From: Chloroflexota bacterium
GTDB taxonomy: Bacteria > Chloroflexota > Dehalococcoidia > Tepidiformales > Tepidiformaceae
DNA: 64,000 nt
Assembly (NCBI GenBank): GCA_026705605.1
Contig: JAPPAK010000001.1
Location: forward strand, 558,001 to 622,000
Reading direction: 5' to 3'
Positions 51,193-60,097 of this stretch are shown piece after piece. The position numbers and the translations under genes are program-made. How positions within the stretch are numbered: the stretch's first letter is position 1; each line of letters starts with the position of its first letter. The notes under the pieces were generated by a model. That model was not told the DNA's origin and made no database searches. It saw only the letters and a list, made by a program, of their open reading frames with translations.

Positions 51193-52389
51193 CTAGGCGA
51201 ACAGCAGCGGGTTGTCCGGAAGCTCCCCGAAGAGCATCCCGCCCAGCGTTTCGAAGTTGCGTGGCGAGGTTCCCGCGTGCTGCGTGGCCGCGTGGATGTC
51301 GCGGAAGCAGCGCTCGATCGGACTCGTCTGGAAGACGGACGTGCCGCCCGCCGCTGTGTGCACCAGGTCGGTCGCGTAGGCGGCGCTTCGGGTCGCGTTG
51401 GTGCCCGCCAGCGAGAGGTCCCGCCGCTGCTCCAGGCTCACGTCGTCGCCCCGCAGCACGGTCTCCCAGGCCTCGTCGACCATCTCGTAGAGCCACGAGC
51501 GCGCGGACTGGACGGCGGCGTGTGCCTTGGCGACCTCATTGCGGATGGCGGTGTTGTCGCTGATACGCGCCTGCGAGGTGCGCGCCGTCTTCGTCTTGGC
51601 AAGCTTGATGAACTCGTCGATAGCGCGCTGCGCGATGCCGGTCGCGATGATCCCGATCGGCGCGCCCAGGATGCCCATCACCGGGAAGTGGTAGAGCGGC
51701 CCCTCGAAGTGCTTGCCGCGCGTGGTCCCGGCGCCGAAGGCGGATGTGCGGTACTCCGGCGCGAACGCGTCCTCCACGGCCACGTCGTTGCTGCTCGTGG
51801 CGCGCAGGCCCACTACGTGCCACGTATCGATGATCTCCGCTTCTTCGCGGGGGAAGGTGACGAAGCGCATCTCGGGGATGCCCATCGGCGTCATCCGTGG
51901 CCGCCCGTTCTCCATGACCATGATGCCGCCGCCGACCCACCTGGCGTGGCTCGACCCGCTGCAGAACGGCCAGCGCCCCGTCACGCGGTAGCCACCCTCG
52001 ACGGCCACGGCGGGATTGAAGGGGAAGATGCCCCCCGCCCCCACGGCGCTCGGAGGTCCGTCCACGTAGGACTCGGCGATGGACTCTTCCGAGCTGGACG
52101 ACGAGAGCGCGGCTCCCGTGGACCAGATCCAGAGGTTCCAGGCGGCGGAGCCGTGAACCCTGGCTACCGCCTCGAACAGCTCGAACCCCTCGCGGGGCGT
52201 GGACTCGAGGCCGCCCAGCGACTCAGGAACCCAGACGCCGAGCAGGCCCTCGTCCTTCATCGCCTCGAACGTGCGGTCCGTCAGGCGCCGCTCGCGCTCG
52301 GCCTCGTCGAGGTCTTCCTCCACGATGGGCGCGATCGCTTCTGCTCGCGCGAGCAGGCTCTTCGTTTCCGTTCCGGTTGCCGTTGCCAT
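51193..52389 (-). CDS. Acyl-CoA dehydrogenase-family flavoprotein (monooxygenase-like branch)
   Basis: The 398-residue protein has the acyl-CoA dehydrogenase fold with MKDEGLLGVWVPESLGG, VTGRWPFCSGSSHARW and GLRATSSNDVAVEDAF, and the C-terminal HTAAGGTSVFQTSPIERCFRDIHAATQH. The last stretch resembles HpaB/DszC-like and hydroxylase members, which use FMN or FAD for monooxygenation rather than acyl-CoA oxidation. It starts at ATG 52389 and is followed by... in reading direction no gene; the second family member lies upstream by 25 bases, so both are likely cotranscribed. Substrate is unknown. Confidence 0.82.
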   Translation of the reverse strand: MATATGTETKSLLARAEAIAPIVEEDLDEAERERRLTDRTFEAMKDEGLLGVWVPESLGGLESTPREGFELFEAVARVHGSAAWNLWIWSTGAALSSSSSEESIAESYVDGPPSAVGAGGIFPFNPAVAVEGGYRVTGRWPFCSGSSHARWVGGGIMVMENGRPRMTPMGIPEMRFVTFPREEAEIIDTWHVVGLRATSSNDVAVEDAFAPEYRTSAFGAGTTRGKHFEGPLYHFPVMGILGAPIGIIATGIAQRAIDEFIKLAKTKTARTSQARISDNTAIRNEVAKAHAAVQSARSWLYEMVDEAWETVLRGDDVSLEQRRDLSLAGTNATRSAAYATDLVHTAAGGTSVFQTSPIERCFRDIHAATQHAGTSPRNFETLGGMLFGELPDNPLLFA

Positions 52390-52414
52390 GTCAGGTCCCT
52401 TCGTGTTGAGGCGG

Positions 52415-53584
52415 TTAGGCCCGGGGAAGCCCGAGCCCGCGTGTCGCGATGATGTTTCGCTGGATCTCGCTCGTACCGCCGGCGATCGTCTCGCGAACCT
52501 GGTTCACGTAGCCGACGCCCGGCATGCCCCGCAACGGCGCGTTCTCGTCGGAGATGTCGCCCCACATGCCGACCATGTGGGAGGCGGTGCGCGCGATGCG
52601 CTGGCTCAGCTCCGTCGTGAACAGCTTCGCGATCGAGGACTCCGCGTTTGGGATCTCGCCCGCGTCCTGCATCGAGATGATGCGGTAGGCCAGCATCGTC
52701 GCCGTCTGCACTTCGATGAAGCGCTCTGCCCACTCGAAGCGGTTGGCCTCGTACGTCGTCTGGGGAATCTCGTCCTTGTGCTCGCGCAGCCATGTCAGGT
52801 TCCGCTCGACGCTCTGGCGCAGCCCGATCGGCGTGCCGATCGACGAGCGCTCGAAGTCCAGCGTCGTCGTGCCCACGTACCAGCCGCGGTTGACCTCGCC
52901 CATGATGTTGCGAGTGGGGACGCGCACGTCCTCGAAGAACACCTCGTTGAAGTCGTGCCCCCCGGTCATGTTCACCAGCGGCCGCACGGTGATGCCCGGG
53001 GTCTTCATGTCGAGGAGGAAGTAGGTGATGCCCCGGTGCTTGGGCGCGTCCGGGTCCGTGCGCGCCAGCATGAACATCCAGTGCGCGCGGTGGGCCAGCG
53101 AGGTCCAGATCTTCTGGCCGTTGATTACGTAGTCGTCCCCGTCGCGCACGGCGCGCGTCTGCAGGGAGGCCAGGTCCGAGCCGGAGCCCGGCTCACTGTA
53201 GCCCTGGCACCACTCCACCTCGCCGCTCAGGATGCCGGGAATGTGCTGCTGCTTCTGTTCCTCGGTGCCGTGCTCGATAAGCGTCGGCCCGAGCATCATC
53301 AGGCCCAGGCCTCCCAGCCTCGGGGCGCCCGCCTCCGCGAACTCCTGGCTCAGGATGAACTGGTCCATCGGCTTCATGCCCGCGCCGCCGTACTCCGACG
53401 GCCAGGCCGGCGCGATCCAGCCGCGCTCCGCCAGTGCGACGCGCCACGCTTCCCACAGGGGCTTTTCCTCTTCTGGTCGCCCCATCGGGAACTTGCCCCG
53501 GATCTCCTGGGGGCAGTAATCGCGCAGGAAATCCTGCACCTGGATGCGCCACTCGGCCTGAGCCGGGCTGTCTCGAAAATCCAT
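52415..53584 (-). CDS. Acyl-CoA dehydrogenase
   Basis: The ATG at 53584 (MDFRDSPAQAEWRIQVQ), preceded by GGAAAGG, gives 389 residues; the further upstream in-frame ATG lacks family support. It shows GWIAPAWPSEYGGAG, QGYSEPGSGSDLASLQTRA with the FAD-binding turn, KIWTSLAHRAHWMFMLARTD, and the C-terminal GGTSEIQRNIIATRGLGLPR that is diagnostic for acyl-CoA dehydrogenases. It catalyses alpha,beta-dehydrogenation of a CoA thioester, passing electrons to ETF. It probably forms an operon with the related gene downstream. Confidence 0.9.
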   Translation of the reverse strand: MDFRDSPAQAEWRIQVQDFLRDYCPQEIRGKFPMGRPEEEKPLWEAWRVALAERGWIAPAWPSEYGGAGMKPMDQFILSQEFAEAGAPRLGGLGLMMLGPTLIEHGTEEQKQQHIPGILSGEVEWCQGYSEPGSGSDLASLQTRAVRDGDDYVINGQKIWTSLAHRAHWMFMLARTDPDAPKHRGITYFLLDMKTPGITVRPLVNMTGGHDFNEVFFEDVRVPTRNIMGEVNRGWYVGTTTLDFERSSIGTPIGLRQSVERNLTWLREHKDEIPQTTYEANRFEWAERFIEVQTATMLAYRIISMQDAGEIPNAESSIAKLFTTELSQRIARTASHMVGMWGDISDENAPLRGMPGVGYVNQVRETIAGGTSEIQRNIIATRGLGLPRA

Positions 53585-53774
53585 GTCCTGGGCCTTTCCT
53601 TGGAATCGCCGGCCTCGCCGGTATTCCTTGTCTGTTAGAGCGAAGGTCAAGCATAGCCGTACCCCTTCCCTACCGCCACGCTCCCTAACCTGAGCTTGTT
53701 GACGCCGGGCCTAGAATGACCCAAATGAACGAGTGGCCGGGATGACGGCCAGCTATAGAAAGAAGGGGTACGAA

Positions 53775-55673
53775 ATGGCTGAAGGGTATTGGGGCAAGTA
53801 CTGGCGAAGGCGCGTCTCGCGCCGCCGAGTTCTCGCCGGAAGCGCTGCCGTTGCCGCGGGAGCCGCCGGCCTCGTGGCCGTTGGCTGCGGCGATGACGAC
53901 GACGATGAAGAGCCCGAGCCGGCCGCTACCGCCGCACCGACCGAGGCTGCAACGGCAACCGAAGCCGCTCCTGATGAGGCAGCGACTGAAGCTGCTACCG
54001 AAGCGGCGGCCACCGAGGCCGCCACCGAGGCCGCGACGCAGGCCGCCGCCACCGGCCCCAGGTCGGGCGGCACCTTCAAGGCGCAGCGCGCCTTCGCCGA
54101 AACGGGCTACGACCCCGCCATCACCATCACGGGCTACCAGTGGGCGGCCGTCACCTACAACCACCTCCTCGGCTACTCCCTCATTGAGGACGAGGCCTGG
54201 GGAGATGCGGCCCAGAGCTGGGAGCAGCCCGACCCCTTCACGATCGTTTTCAACCTCGAGCCCAACCTCCGCTTCAACCCCGAGGCCGCGGGCGGACGCC
54301 CGATCACGTCCCAGGACATCGCCTACAGCTACGCGCGCCTCCCCGCCGCCTTCACCAACCTCGCCTCCGAGGTCAACCCCATGCAGTTCTCCTTCATGGC
54401 CGGGTTCGATACGCCCGACGAATCGACCTTCGCCCTGAAGATGGCCTACCCGTGGGTCTCCGCCATCCCCACGCTCGCCTCCACCTCCCTCGCCATCGTC
54501 GCCCCCGAGGTCGTCGAGGCGAACGGCGGCAACCTCACCGACACCGTCAACGCGGGCGGCGGGGCCTACATGTTCGAGTCCCGCGGGCTCGACGGGTTCA
54601 ACACCTACATGCGCAACCCCAACTACGCCGGCCATACCACTGCCCGCGGGCGCTTCACCAAGGACCCGCCCTACATCGATGCCTGGGAGGACGCCCTCAT
54701 CACCGATTCCTCCACCGCCGAGGCCCGCTTCCTCGCTGGCGACTCGGACATCCTTACCGGCGTCGTCGGCGGCATCGACGCCATCAAGGCGGAAGAGCTC
54801 CGCGGCCAGGACGGCGTCAACATCATCACCGGCCCCACCAACACCCACCTCGTCATGGCCCTCGACGCCCTCAAGTGGGCGCGGTTCCCGCAACTGCGCG
54901 AAGCCCTCTCGCACTCCATCGACTGGGACGGCTACATCGATATCGTCCACGACGGCGACGGCATCCGCGGGGCGCCCGTCGGCCCCCGCTTCCCCCAGGT
55001 CCTCTCCCAGGACGAGATCCGCCAGCTCCAGCAGTTCGATCCCGAGCGCGCCCGCCATCTGTGGGAGCAGGGCGGCGGCGACCAGGTCTTCCCCGATGGC
55101 CTCACCACCCTCCTCGCCACCTTCGCGAACACGCGCGGCACGGAGTTCATCTCCCAGAGCATCGAGGAGAACCTCGGCGTCAACGTGACGATGATGCCGG
55201 TGGATCTCGCCACCTACGTCTCCAGCCTCACGGCCCCGCCGGGCTCGAAGATCTGGCACTTCGCCCTCGTCACCGAGAACACTCTCTCGACCATCCCCGA
55301 CTACAACGCCCTCACCCACTACGTGCCGTTGGGCTACGGCGGGGCCTTCGGCCTCTTCATCCACGAGCACCCGCAGGCGCCGCTCATCCCGTCCGAGGTC
55401 ATCGACATCACGCACGACATCGGCAAGCCCATCCAGGACCTCTACAACGCCCAGTCCGTGACCCACGACCCCGAGCAGCGCACCGCCCTGCTGCACCAGT
55501 TGCAGCGCCTCATCTTCACGCAGTTCTGCTGCACCTTCCCCGTCCCCGTGGAGGCCACGGAGCAGCACGCCCTCCGCACCCGCGTCCAGAACGCGCCGTT
55601 GCCACCGGACTTCCGTGATAACGGCTCCATGGGTTACCGGCGCGCCCAGAACATGTGGCTCTCCGACGCCTGA
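53775..55673 (+). CDS. ABC transporter substrate-binding lipoprotein (peptide/nickel-type), copy 1
   Basis: I start at MAEGYWGKYW (53775, with AAGGGG nine bases before the ATG), giving 632 residues; the paralog starts identically. A twin-arginine SRRRVLAG is at 15-22 and a lipobox with C38 in VAVGCGDDDD, so export is probably by Tat and then lipidation. A (TEAA)-rich linker of about 50 residues precedes the SBP_bac_5 domain with YNHLLGYSLIEDEAW, YSYARLP and DPERARHLWEQGG. It binds a peptide-like or other solute outside the cell. Its neighbour 55778 is a tandem paralog, and two permease genes follow. Confidence 0.88.
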   Translation: MAEGYWGKYWRRRVSRRRVLAGSAAVAAGAAGLVAVGCGDDDDDEEPEPAATAAPTEAATATEAAPDEAATEAATEAAATEAATEAATQAAATGPRSGGTFKAQRAFAETGYDPAITITGYQWAAVTYNHLLGYSLIEDEAWGDAAQSWEQPDPFTIVFNLEPNLRFNPEAAGGRPITSQDIAYSYARLPAAFTNLASEVNPMQFSFMAGFDTPDESTFALKMAYPWVSAIPTLASTSLAIVAPEVVEANGGNLTDTVNAGGGAYMFESRGLDGFNTYMRNPNYAGHTTARGRFTKDPPYIDAWEDALITDSSTAEARFLAGDSDILTGVVGGIDAIKAEELRGQDGVNIITGPTNTHLVMALDALKWARFPQLREALSHSIDWDGYIDIVHDGDGIRGAPVGPRFPQVLSQDEIRQLQQFDPERARHLWEQGGGDQVFPDGLTTLLATFANTRGTEFISQSIEENLGVNVTMMPVDLATYVSSLTAPPGSKIWHFALVTENTLSTIPDYNALTHYVPLGYGGAFGLFIHEHPQAPLIPSEVIDITHDIGKPIQDLYNAQSVTHDPEQRTALLHQLQRLIFTQFCCTFPVPVEATEQHALRTRVQNAPLPPDFRDNGSMGYRRAQNMWLSDA

Positions 55674-55707
55674 CGGCGGAGGGTCTGAACCCGGTTCATT
55701 GCGCCTA

Positions 55708-55736
55708 TTGAAAGGCGTATGGGCTTCCGTTATGAA
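55708..55736 (+). promoter_or_regulatory. Internal promoter before substrate-binding copy 2
   Basis: TTGAAA at 55708-55713 and TATGAA at 55731-55736 are 17 bases apart, a good sigma-70 match in the 104-base gap between the two paralogs. GGAGG at 55767-55771 then serves as ribosome-binding site. Confidence 0.62.
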
Positions 55737-55777
55737 TGAGCCGATCGGCCCGAAATACAAGGGCCAGGAGGGATGAC

Positions 55778-57688
55778 ATGGCTGAAGGGTATTGGGGGAA
55801 GTATTGGCGCCGGCGAGTTTCACGCCGGCGAGTCCTCGCGGGAGGCGCGGCCGTTGGCGCCGGCGCCGCCGCCCTCGTAGCCGTTGGCTGCGGAGACGAT
55901 GACGACGACGATGCCGCCGCTCCTGCGGCGACGCAGGCGGCTCGGGCCACCGAGGCGGCCGAGCAGGCCGCCGAGGCTGAAGCGACAGAGGCTGCCCAGG
56001 CCGCCGAGGCTGAGGCAACAGAGGCCGCCCAGGCCGCCGAGGCTGAGGCCACCGAGGCCGCTGATCCGGTCCAGCGGGGCGGAACCTTCCAGCACCAGAA
56101 GTCGGCCCAGAACACGACGCTCGACCCCTCGGTCACCGTCACCGACCCCACCTGGACCGCGCTTACCTACAACCACCTGCTCGGCTACTCGCTGGTCGAG
56201 GAGGAGGCCTGGGGCGATGCGGCCAACGGCTGGGAGCAACCGGACGCCACCACGCTCGTCTTCAACCTCGAGGATGGGCTGAAGTTCAACCCCAACGCTG
56301 CCGGCGGTCGCGACCTGACCTCCGAGGACGTGGCCTTCAGCTACAGCCGCTTCCCGTCCAGCCTTTCGGACTTCGGCTCCGAGGTGAACCAGCTGCAGTG
56401 GGGCTGGATGGGTGTCGATCGTGGCGCATCGTTCGATACGCCTGATTCCCAGACCCTGACCATCAACCTTGCGTTCCCATGGGCTTCCGCAATCCCCTCG
56501 CTCGGATCGAGCGCCATGGCGATCGTCAACCGCGAGGCGGTCGAGGCCGCCGGAGGCGGTCTCCACGATGTCCCGAACGCCGGCGCCGGCGCCTACATGT
56601 TCGAGAACATCGACGAAACCGGAAACACGTACGTACGCAACCCCAACTACCGGGGCCATTCGACCGCCCGTGGTCGCTTCACCGACGAAGTCCCCTACAT
56701 CGATCGCTGGGAGGACGCGATCATCGTCGACCAGGCCTCGCGCGAGGCCCGTCTGATTGCCGGCGATGCTGATGTTCTCGGGGGCATCGACAAGATCCAG
56801 GCCCAGCTCTTCGAAGGGGAAGAGAACGTCCAGGTCATCGAGGGGCCGGCGAATGACCACGCCATCATGGAGCTCGATGCCTACAAGTGGGCTCCCCATC
56901 CGCTCCTTCGGGAGGCCGTGTCCCTCTCCATCGATTGGGACGCCTATATCGATGTCGTCCTTGATGGCGAAGGCATTCGAGGCGCGCCCGTCGGCCCGGC
57001 GTTCTCGCAGGTGCTGCCACAGGACGAGATTCGCCAGCTCCAGCAGTTCGACCCCGAACGCGCCCGCCAGCTCTGGGCGCAGGGTGGCGGCGACGACGTG
57101 TTCCCCGATGGGTTCGTGACCGTCATCGCGACCTTCGCTGCCAGCACCCGCCATGTCGAGTTCATCGCCCAGAGCATCGAGGAGAACCTCGGCGTTTCCA
57201 CCCGCCTCGAGCCCGCCGACCTCGCCACCTACGTGGCGATTGCGACGGCGCCGCCGAGCGAGAAGATCTGGCACTACTTCATCGCGGGCGAGAACTCGCT
57301 CTCCACCATTCCCGACTACAACGCCCTCACTCACTACGTGCCCAACGGGTACGGCGCCATTTTCGGCGGCCTCTACACGTTCGATCACGTGCTCTCGGCG
57401 TTCTACGACGACGAGATCATCGCGGTCACGGACGAGATCGGGAGCGAGCTCCAGGGTCGCTATGACCTCCAGGGCGCGACTGTCGATCCGGAGGAGCGCA
57501 AGCAAGTCCTCCAGGACATGCAGCGGTACATCTTCACGAACTTCTGCTGCGTCCTGCCCCTGCCCGTGCCCTCCGTCCAGTACTACGCCATGGGCGCCCG
57601 CCTGCGGAACGTGCCGCCCGTGCCCGACATCGCGAACAACGCGTCGATGGGCTACCGGCGCGCCCAGAACATGTGGATCGCCGGCTAG
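55778..57688 (+). CDS. ABC transporter substrate-binding lipoprotein (peptide/nickel-type), copy 2
   Basis: The 636-residue protein has the same start as copy 1 (MAEGYWGKYWRRRV), twin-arginine SRRRVLAG and lipobox C38. The linker contains three imperfect copies of an 11-residue EAEATEAAQAA unit. The binding domain shows FNLEDGLKFNPNA, FENIDETGNTYVRNPNYRG and WDAYIDVVLDGEGI. It is clearly a duplicate of 53775 but has diverged in the body. It probably serves the same permeases and a somewhat different solute. A hairpin separates it from the permease genes, so it may be made in excess. Confidence 0.9.
   Translation: MAEGYWGKYWRRRVSRRRVLAGGAAVGAGAAALVAVGCGDDDDDDAAAPAATQAARATEAAEQAAEAEATEAAQAAEAEATEAAQAAEAEATEAADPVQRGGTFQHQKSAQNTTLDPSVTVTDPTWTALTYNHLLGYSLVEEEAWGDAANGWEQPDATTLVFNLEDGLKFNPNAAGGRDLTSEDVAFSYSRFPSSLSDFGSEVNQLQWGWMGVDRGASFDTPDSQTLTINLAFPWASAIPSLGSSAMAIVNREAVEAAGGGLHDVPNAGAGAYMFENIDETGNTYVRNPNYRGHSTARGRFTDEVPYIDRWEDAIIVDQASREARLIAGDADVLGGIDKIQAQLFEGEENVQVIEGPANDHAIMELDAYKWAPHPLLREAVSLSIDWDAYIDVVLDGEGIRGAPVGPAFSQVLPQDEIRQLQQFDPERARQLWAQGGGDDVFPDGFVTVIATFAASTRHVEFIAQSIEENLGVSTRLEPADLATYVAIATAPPSEKIWHYFIAGENSLSTIPDYNALTHYVPNGYGAIFGGLYTFDHVLSAFYDDEIIAVTDEIGSELQGRYDLQGATVDPEERKQVLQDMQRYIFTNFCCVLPLPVPSVQYYAMGARLRNVPPVPDIANNASMGYRRAQNMWIAG
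55973..56062 (+). repeat. 33-base in-frame repeat coding for an Ala/Glu linker
   Basis: Copies at 55973-56005, 56006-56038 and a partial one at 56039-56062 encode EAEATEAAQAA units. The linker follows the lipid anchor of the substrate-binding protein. Length variation among strains would be expected. Confidence 0.75.
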
Positions 57689-57704
57689 CCGCTTGAGGGA
57701 GTGC

Positions 57705-57735
57705 CCGGTCCCCGGCCCGCGCGGTCGGGGACCGG
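57705..57735 (+). terminator. Hairpin between binding protein 2 and the permease genes
   Basis: CCGGTCCCCG (57705-57714) pairs exactly with CGGGGACCGG (57726-57735) over an 11-base loop, in the 77-base gap after the stop at 57688. It may be a partial terminator or mRNA-stabilising hairpin giving more binding protein than permease. Confidence 0.55.
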
Positions 57736-57765
57736 AGGTTCCGGGAGCGGAGGAGAGGAGGAGTC

Positions 57766-58713
57766 ATGCAGGCGTACATCATCCGCCGGCTGCTCCTCGT
57801 GCCCTTCACCCTGGTCCTCATCTCCATCATCGTCTTCATCTTCATGCGGGCAGTCCCCGGCGATGCCGCCGACGTCCGCTGTGGCGCTGCGGGCAACTTC
57901 GACCAGCAGTGCTTCGATGTCGTCCGGGAAGAGCTCGGCCTCAACGAGAACAAGGTCAACCAGTACTTTAAGTGGCTGGGTGACATCGTCCTCCGCGGCG
58001 ATTTCGGCTATTCCCTCTCCCAGCGTGCCCACATCAACGAGGAGATCGGAAAGCGAATCTGGAACACGGCCCAGATAGGCCTGCTCTCCATCGCCTTCAC
58101 GCTCTTGATCGGCATCCCCGTCGGGATGGTCTCGGCGGTTCAATCCGGGAAGCCGTCTGACTACATCCTGCGCTTTCTGGCCGTGATGGGACTCTCCGTG
58201 CCGGGCTTCTGGATTGCGACCCTCGTCGTGATCTTCCCGGCTGTGTGGTGGGGTGTGCGGGTCGCGCCTGACTGGGTCGGCTGGGAAGAGCCCTGGACGC
58301 ATCTGCAGATCTTGGCCGTGCCCGCCTTCATCATCGCCCTCGCTGGCGGCGGCACCATCGCCCGCATCGTGCGCTCTTCCATGCTCGAGGTGCTCCGCAG
58401 CGACCAGGTCCGCACCGCCCGTTCGAAGGGTCTCCGCGAGTCTGCCGTGGTCTCCCGCCACGTCTTCCGTCCGTCGATGATCGCGCTCTTCACCATCGTC
58501 GGCCTCCAGTTCAGCCTGGTGCTGGGCGGCTCCGTCATCATGGAGAGCATCTTCAACATCCCTGGAATGGGCCTCTGGGTTATCTCCGCCGTTGGCGAGC
58601 GCGACTTCATGATCATCCAGGCGGTGGTCGTCGTCTTCGCCGCCTGGTTCCTCCTCATCACCCTGCTCGTCGATATTGCCTATGCGTGGGTCGACCCGCG
58701 CATTCGGTACTGA
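57766..58713 (+). CDS. ABC transporter permease (DppB/OppB type)
   Basis: The 315-residue protein begins MQAYIIRRLLLVPFTLVLI, the classic DppB start, followed by a large extracytoplasmic loop and five further spans. The ABC coupling motif is visible near 190-210 and in AARSKGLRESAVVSRHVFR (EAA loop with G at the third site), and it ends YAWVDPRIRY as in the family. It forms the pore with the next gene's product. A GAGGAG precedes the ATG. Confidence 0.9.
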   Translation: MQAYIIRRLLLVPFTLVLISIIVFIFMRAVPGDAADVRCGAAGNFDQQCFDVVREELGLNENKVNQYFKWLGDIVLRGDFGYSLSQRAHINEEIGKRIWNTAQIGLLSIAFTLLIGIPVGMVSAVQSGKPSDYILRFLAVMGLSVPGFWIATLVVIFPAVWWGVRVAPDWVGWEEPWTHLQILAVPAFIIALAGGGTIARIVRSSMLEVLRSDQVRTARSKGLRESAVVSRHVFRPSMIALFTIVGLQFSLVLGGSVIMESIFNIPGMGLWVISAVGERDFMIIQAVVVVFAAWFLLITLLVDIAYAWVDPRIRY

Positions 58714-58728
58714 TCGGGGCCGCCCGCG

Positions 58729-59646
58729 ATGACGACCGCTGACGAGATTGCCGGCTCCCTCGGACTCGAGGCGCAACCGAGTTTCGCCCGGAGAAGGCTG
58801 AGCGCGCTTGGCCGCTTTATCGTCACGCAGCCACTGGGCACCATCGGCGCCATCATCATCATCGTCATGATCCTGGGGTCCGTCTTCGCAGGGCAGCTCA
58901 ACACCGTCGACCCCAAGACCTCTATCCGTGAGGCGGGCCCGCTCGACGCTCCCAACGGTGACAACTTCTTCGGCACGGACCGTAGTCGGCGAGATGTCTG
59001 GTCGCGGGTGCTCTACGGGGGCCGCCCCACGCTCCTTATCGGTTTTGGCGCGGTCGCCATCACCATGGGGGCGGCCATCGTGCTGGCGCTCGCCGCCGGC
59101 TTCCTGGGGGGAATCGTCGATGTTATCATCTCGCGCTTAATCGAGATCATCATCGCCGTGCCCGCCATCTTGTGGCTCTTAATGTTCACCACTGCCATCG
59201 ACCGCAGCGTCCAGACGCTCATGTTCTCGGTCGCCTTCACCTTCACGCCCATCGCCATCCGGCTGTTCCGGGGCAATGTCATCCAGGAGCGGTCAATCGC
59301 CTACGTGGAGGCTGCGCGCGTGATCGGCGCATCCGGCGGCCGCATCATGTTCCGCCACATCCTCCCCAACCTCGCGCCATTGGTGATCGTGGCCGCCAGC
59401 ATCACCATTCCCGCCGCGATGCTCGCGGAAGCGGGGCTCACCTTCCTCGGCCTCGGACTCGAGCCGGGCACACCTTCATGGGCCCAGGACCTCGGCCCCA
59501 GTAACCGTCCCTACTTCCGCCTCGCCTGGTGGCTCGTGGTCTTCCCCGGCGCCGCCCTCGCCCTCGCCGTGCTTGCCTTCAACTTCTTCGGCGATTCCGT
59601 GCGCGATGTCCTCGACCCGCGCCTCCGCGGCTCGGGCCTTATCTAG
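58729..59646 (+). CDS. ABC transporter permease (DppC/OppC type)
   Basis: The 305-residue protein has an N-terminal cytoplasmic segment, a first span (GAIIIIVMILGSVFAGQL), the DppC signature GTDRSRRDVWSRVLYGGRPTL and the coupling loop AARVIGASGGRIMFRHILPN. It ends with the DVLDPRLRG element typical of DppC. It starts 16 bases after DppB and ends an operon that shows no ATPase gene. The ATP-binding subunits must be encoded elsewhere, or the transporter borrows them. Confidence 0.9.
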   Translation: MTTADEIAGSLGLEAQPSFARRRLSALGRFIVTQPLGTIGAIIIIVMILGSVFAGQLNTVDPKTSIREAGPLDAPNGDNFFGTDRSRRDVWSRVLYGGRPTLLIGFGAVAITMGAAIVLALAAGFLGGIVDVIISRLIEIIIAVPAILWLLMFTTAIDRSVQTLMFSVAFTFTPIAIRLFRGNVIQERSIAYVEAARVIGASGGRIMFRHILPNLAPLVIVAASITIPAAMLAEAGLTFLGLGLEPGTPSWAQDLGPSNRPYFRLAWWLVVFPGAALALAVLAFNFFGDSVRDVLDPRLRGSGLI

Positions 59647-59667
59647 AAGCCGGGGCGCTTCGAAGCC

Positions 59668-60084
59668 TTACGACTGGCCCTCCAGCGATCGCAGCATCGC
59701 GCCGCCGTGGTGGTAGTCCACCTCCAGCGTCACCTTGCCCGCGTCGTCGAACTCCAGGTAGGTCATCCCGTCGGAGTACCACTTCTTGCCCTTGTGCTCC
59801 GCCCCGAAAGCCTCGTGGGTGACCGTCGCGCTCATGCGCCACGTGAAGGCGACGCCGTCGTCGGCAGTCCAGAACTTCTCCGGGATGAGCGCCAGGTCGG
59901 GGGCGCCCTCCAGGCCCCCCGCGAAGAACTCGCGGATGGCCGGCCAGCCGACCTTGTCCTCACCCGCCACTATGTCGCGCAGGATGCACTCCTCCGCGAA
60001 GAAGGGCCCGGGCGCGTCCGCATCGCCGCTGCTCCACGCCTTGAACAGTGCGATTGCCGTGTCGATCTCTTGCTGTCCCGCCAT
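59668..60084 (-). CDS. SnoaL/NTF2-like protein
   Basis: The 138-residue protein has the NTF2-like fold: DTAIALFKAWSSGDADAPGPFFAEECILRDIVAGEDKVGWPAIREFFAGG and a later VAFTWRMSATV and VTLEVDYHHGG. Such small cone-shaped proteins act as isomerases, polyketide cyclases or with unknown function. The substrate is not known. It is the 3'-most gene of a minus-strand set. It converges on the ABC operon. Confidence 0.75.
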   Translation of the reverse strand: MAGQQEIDTAIALFKAWSSGDADAPGPFFAEECILRDIVAGEDKVGWPAIREFFAGGLEGAPDLALIPEKFWTADDGVAFTWRMSATVTHEAFGAEHKGKKWYSDGMTYLEFDDAGKVTLEVDYHHGGAMLRSLEGQS

Positions 60085-60097
60085 TTGCTTGTCTCCC

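Noticed and set aside
53699-53717. TTGACG with TAGAAT as promoter of the first binding protein
   Set aside because: The two elements are only 7 bases apart, too close for a sigma-70 promoter.
53685-56018. 777-codon open frame on the minus strand
   Set aside because: It is antisense to the substrate-binding protein genes; the plus-strand proteins carry clear Tat, lipobox and SBP features, the minus translation does not.
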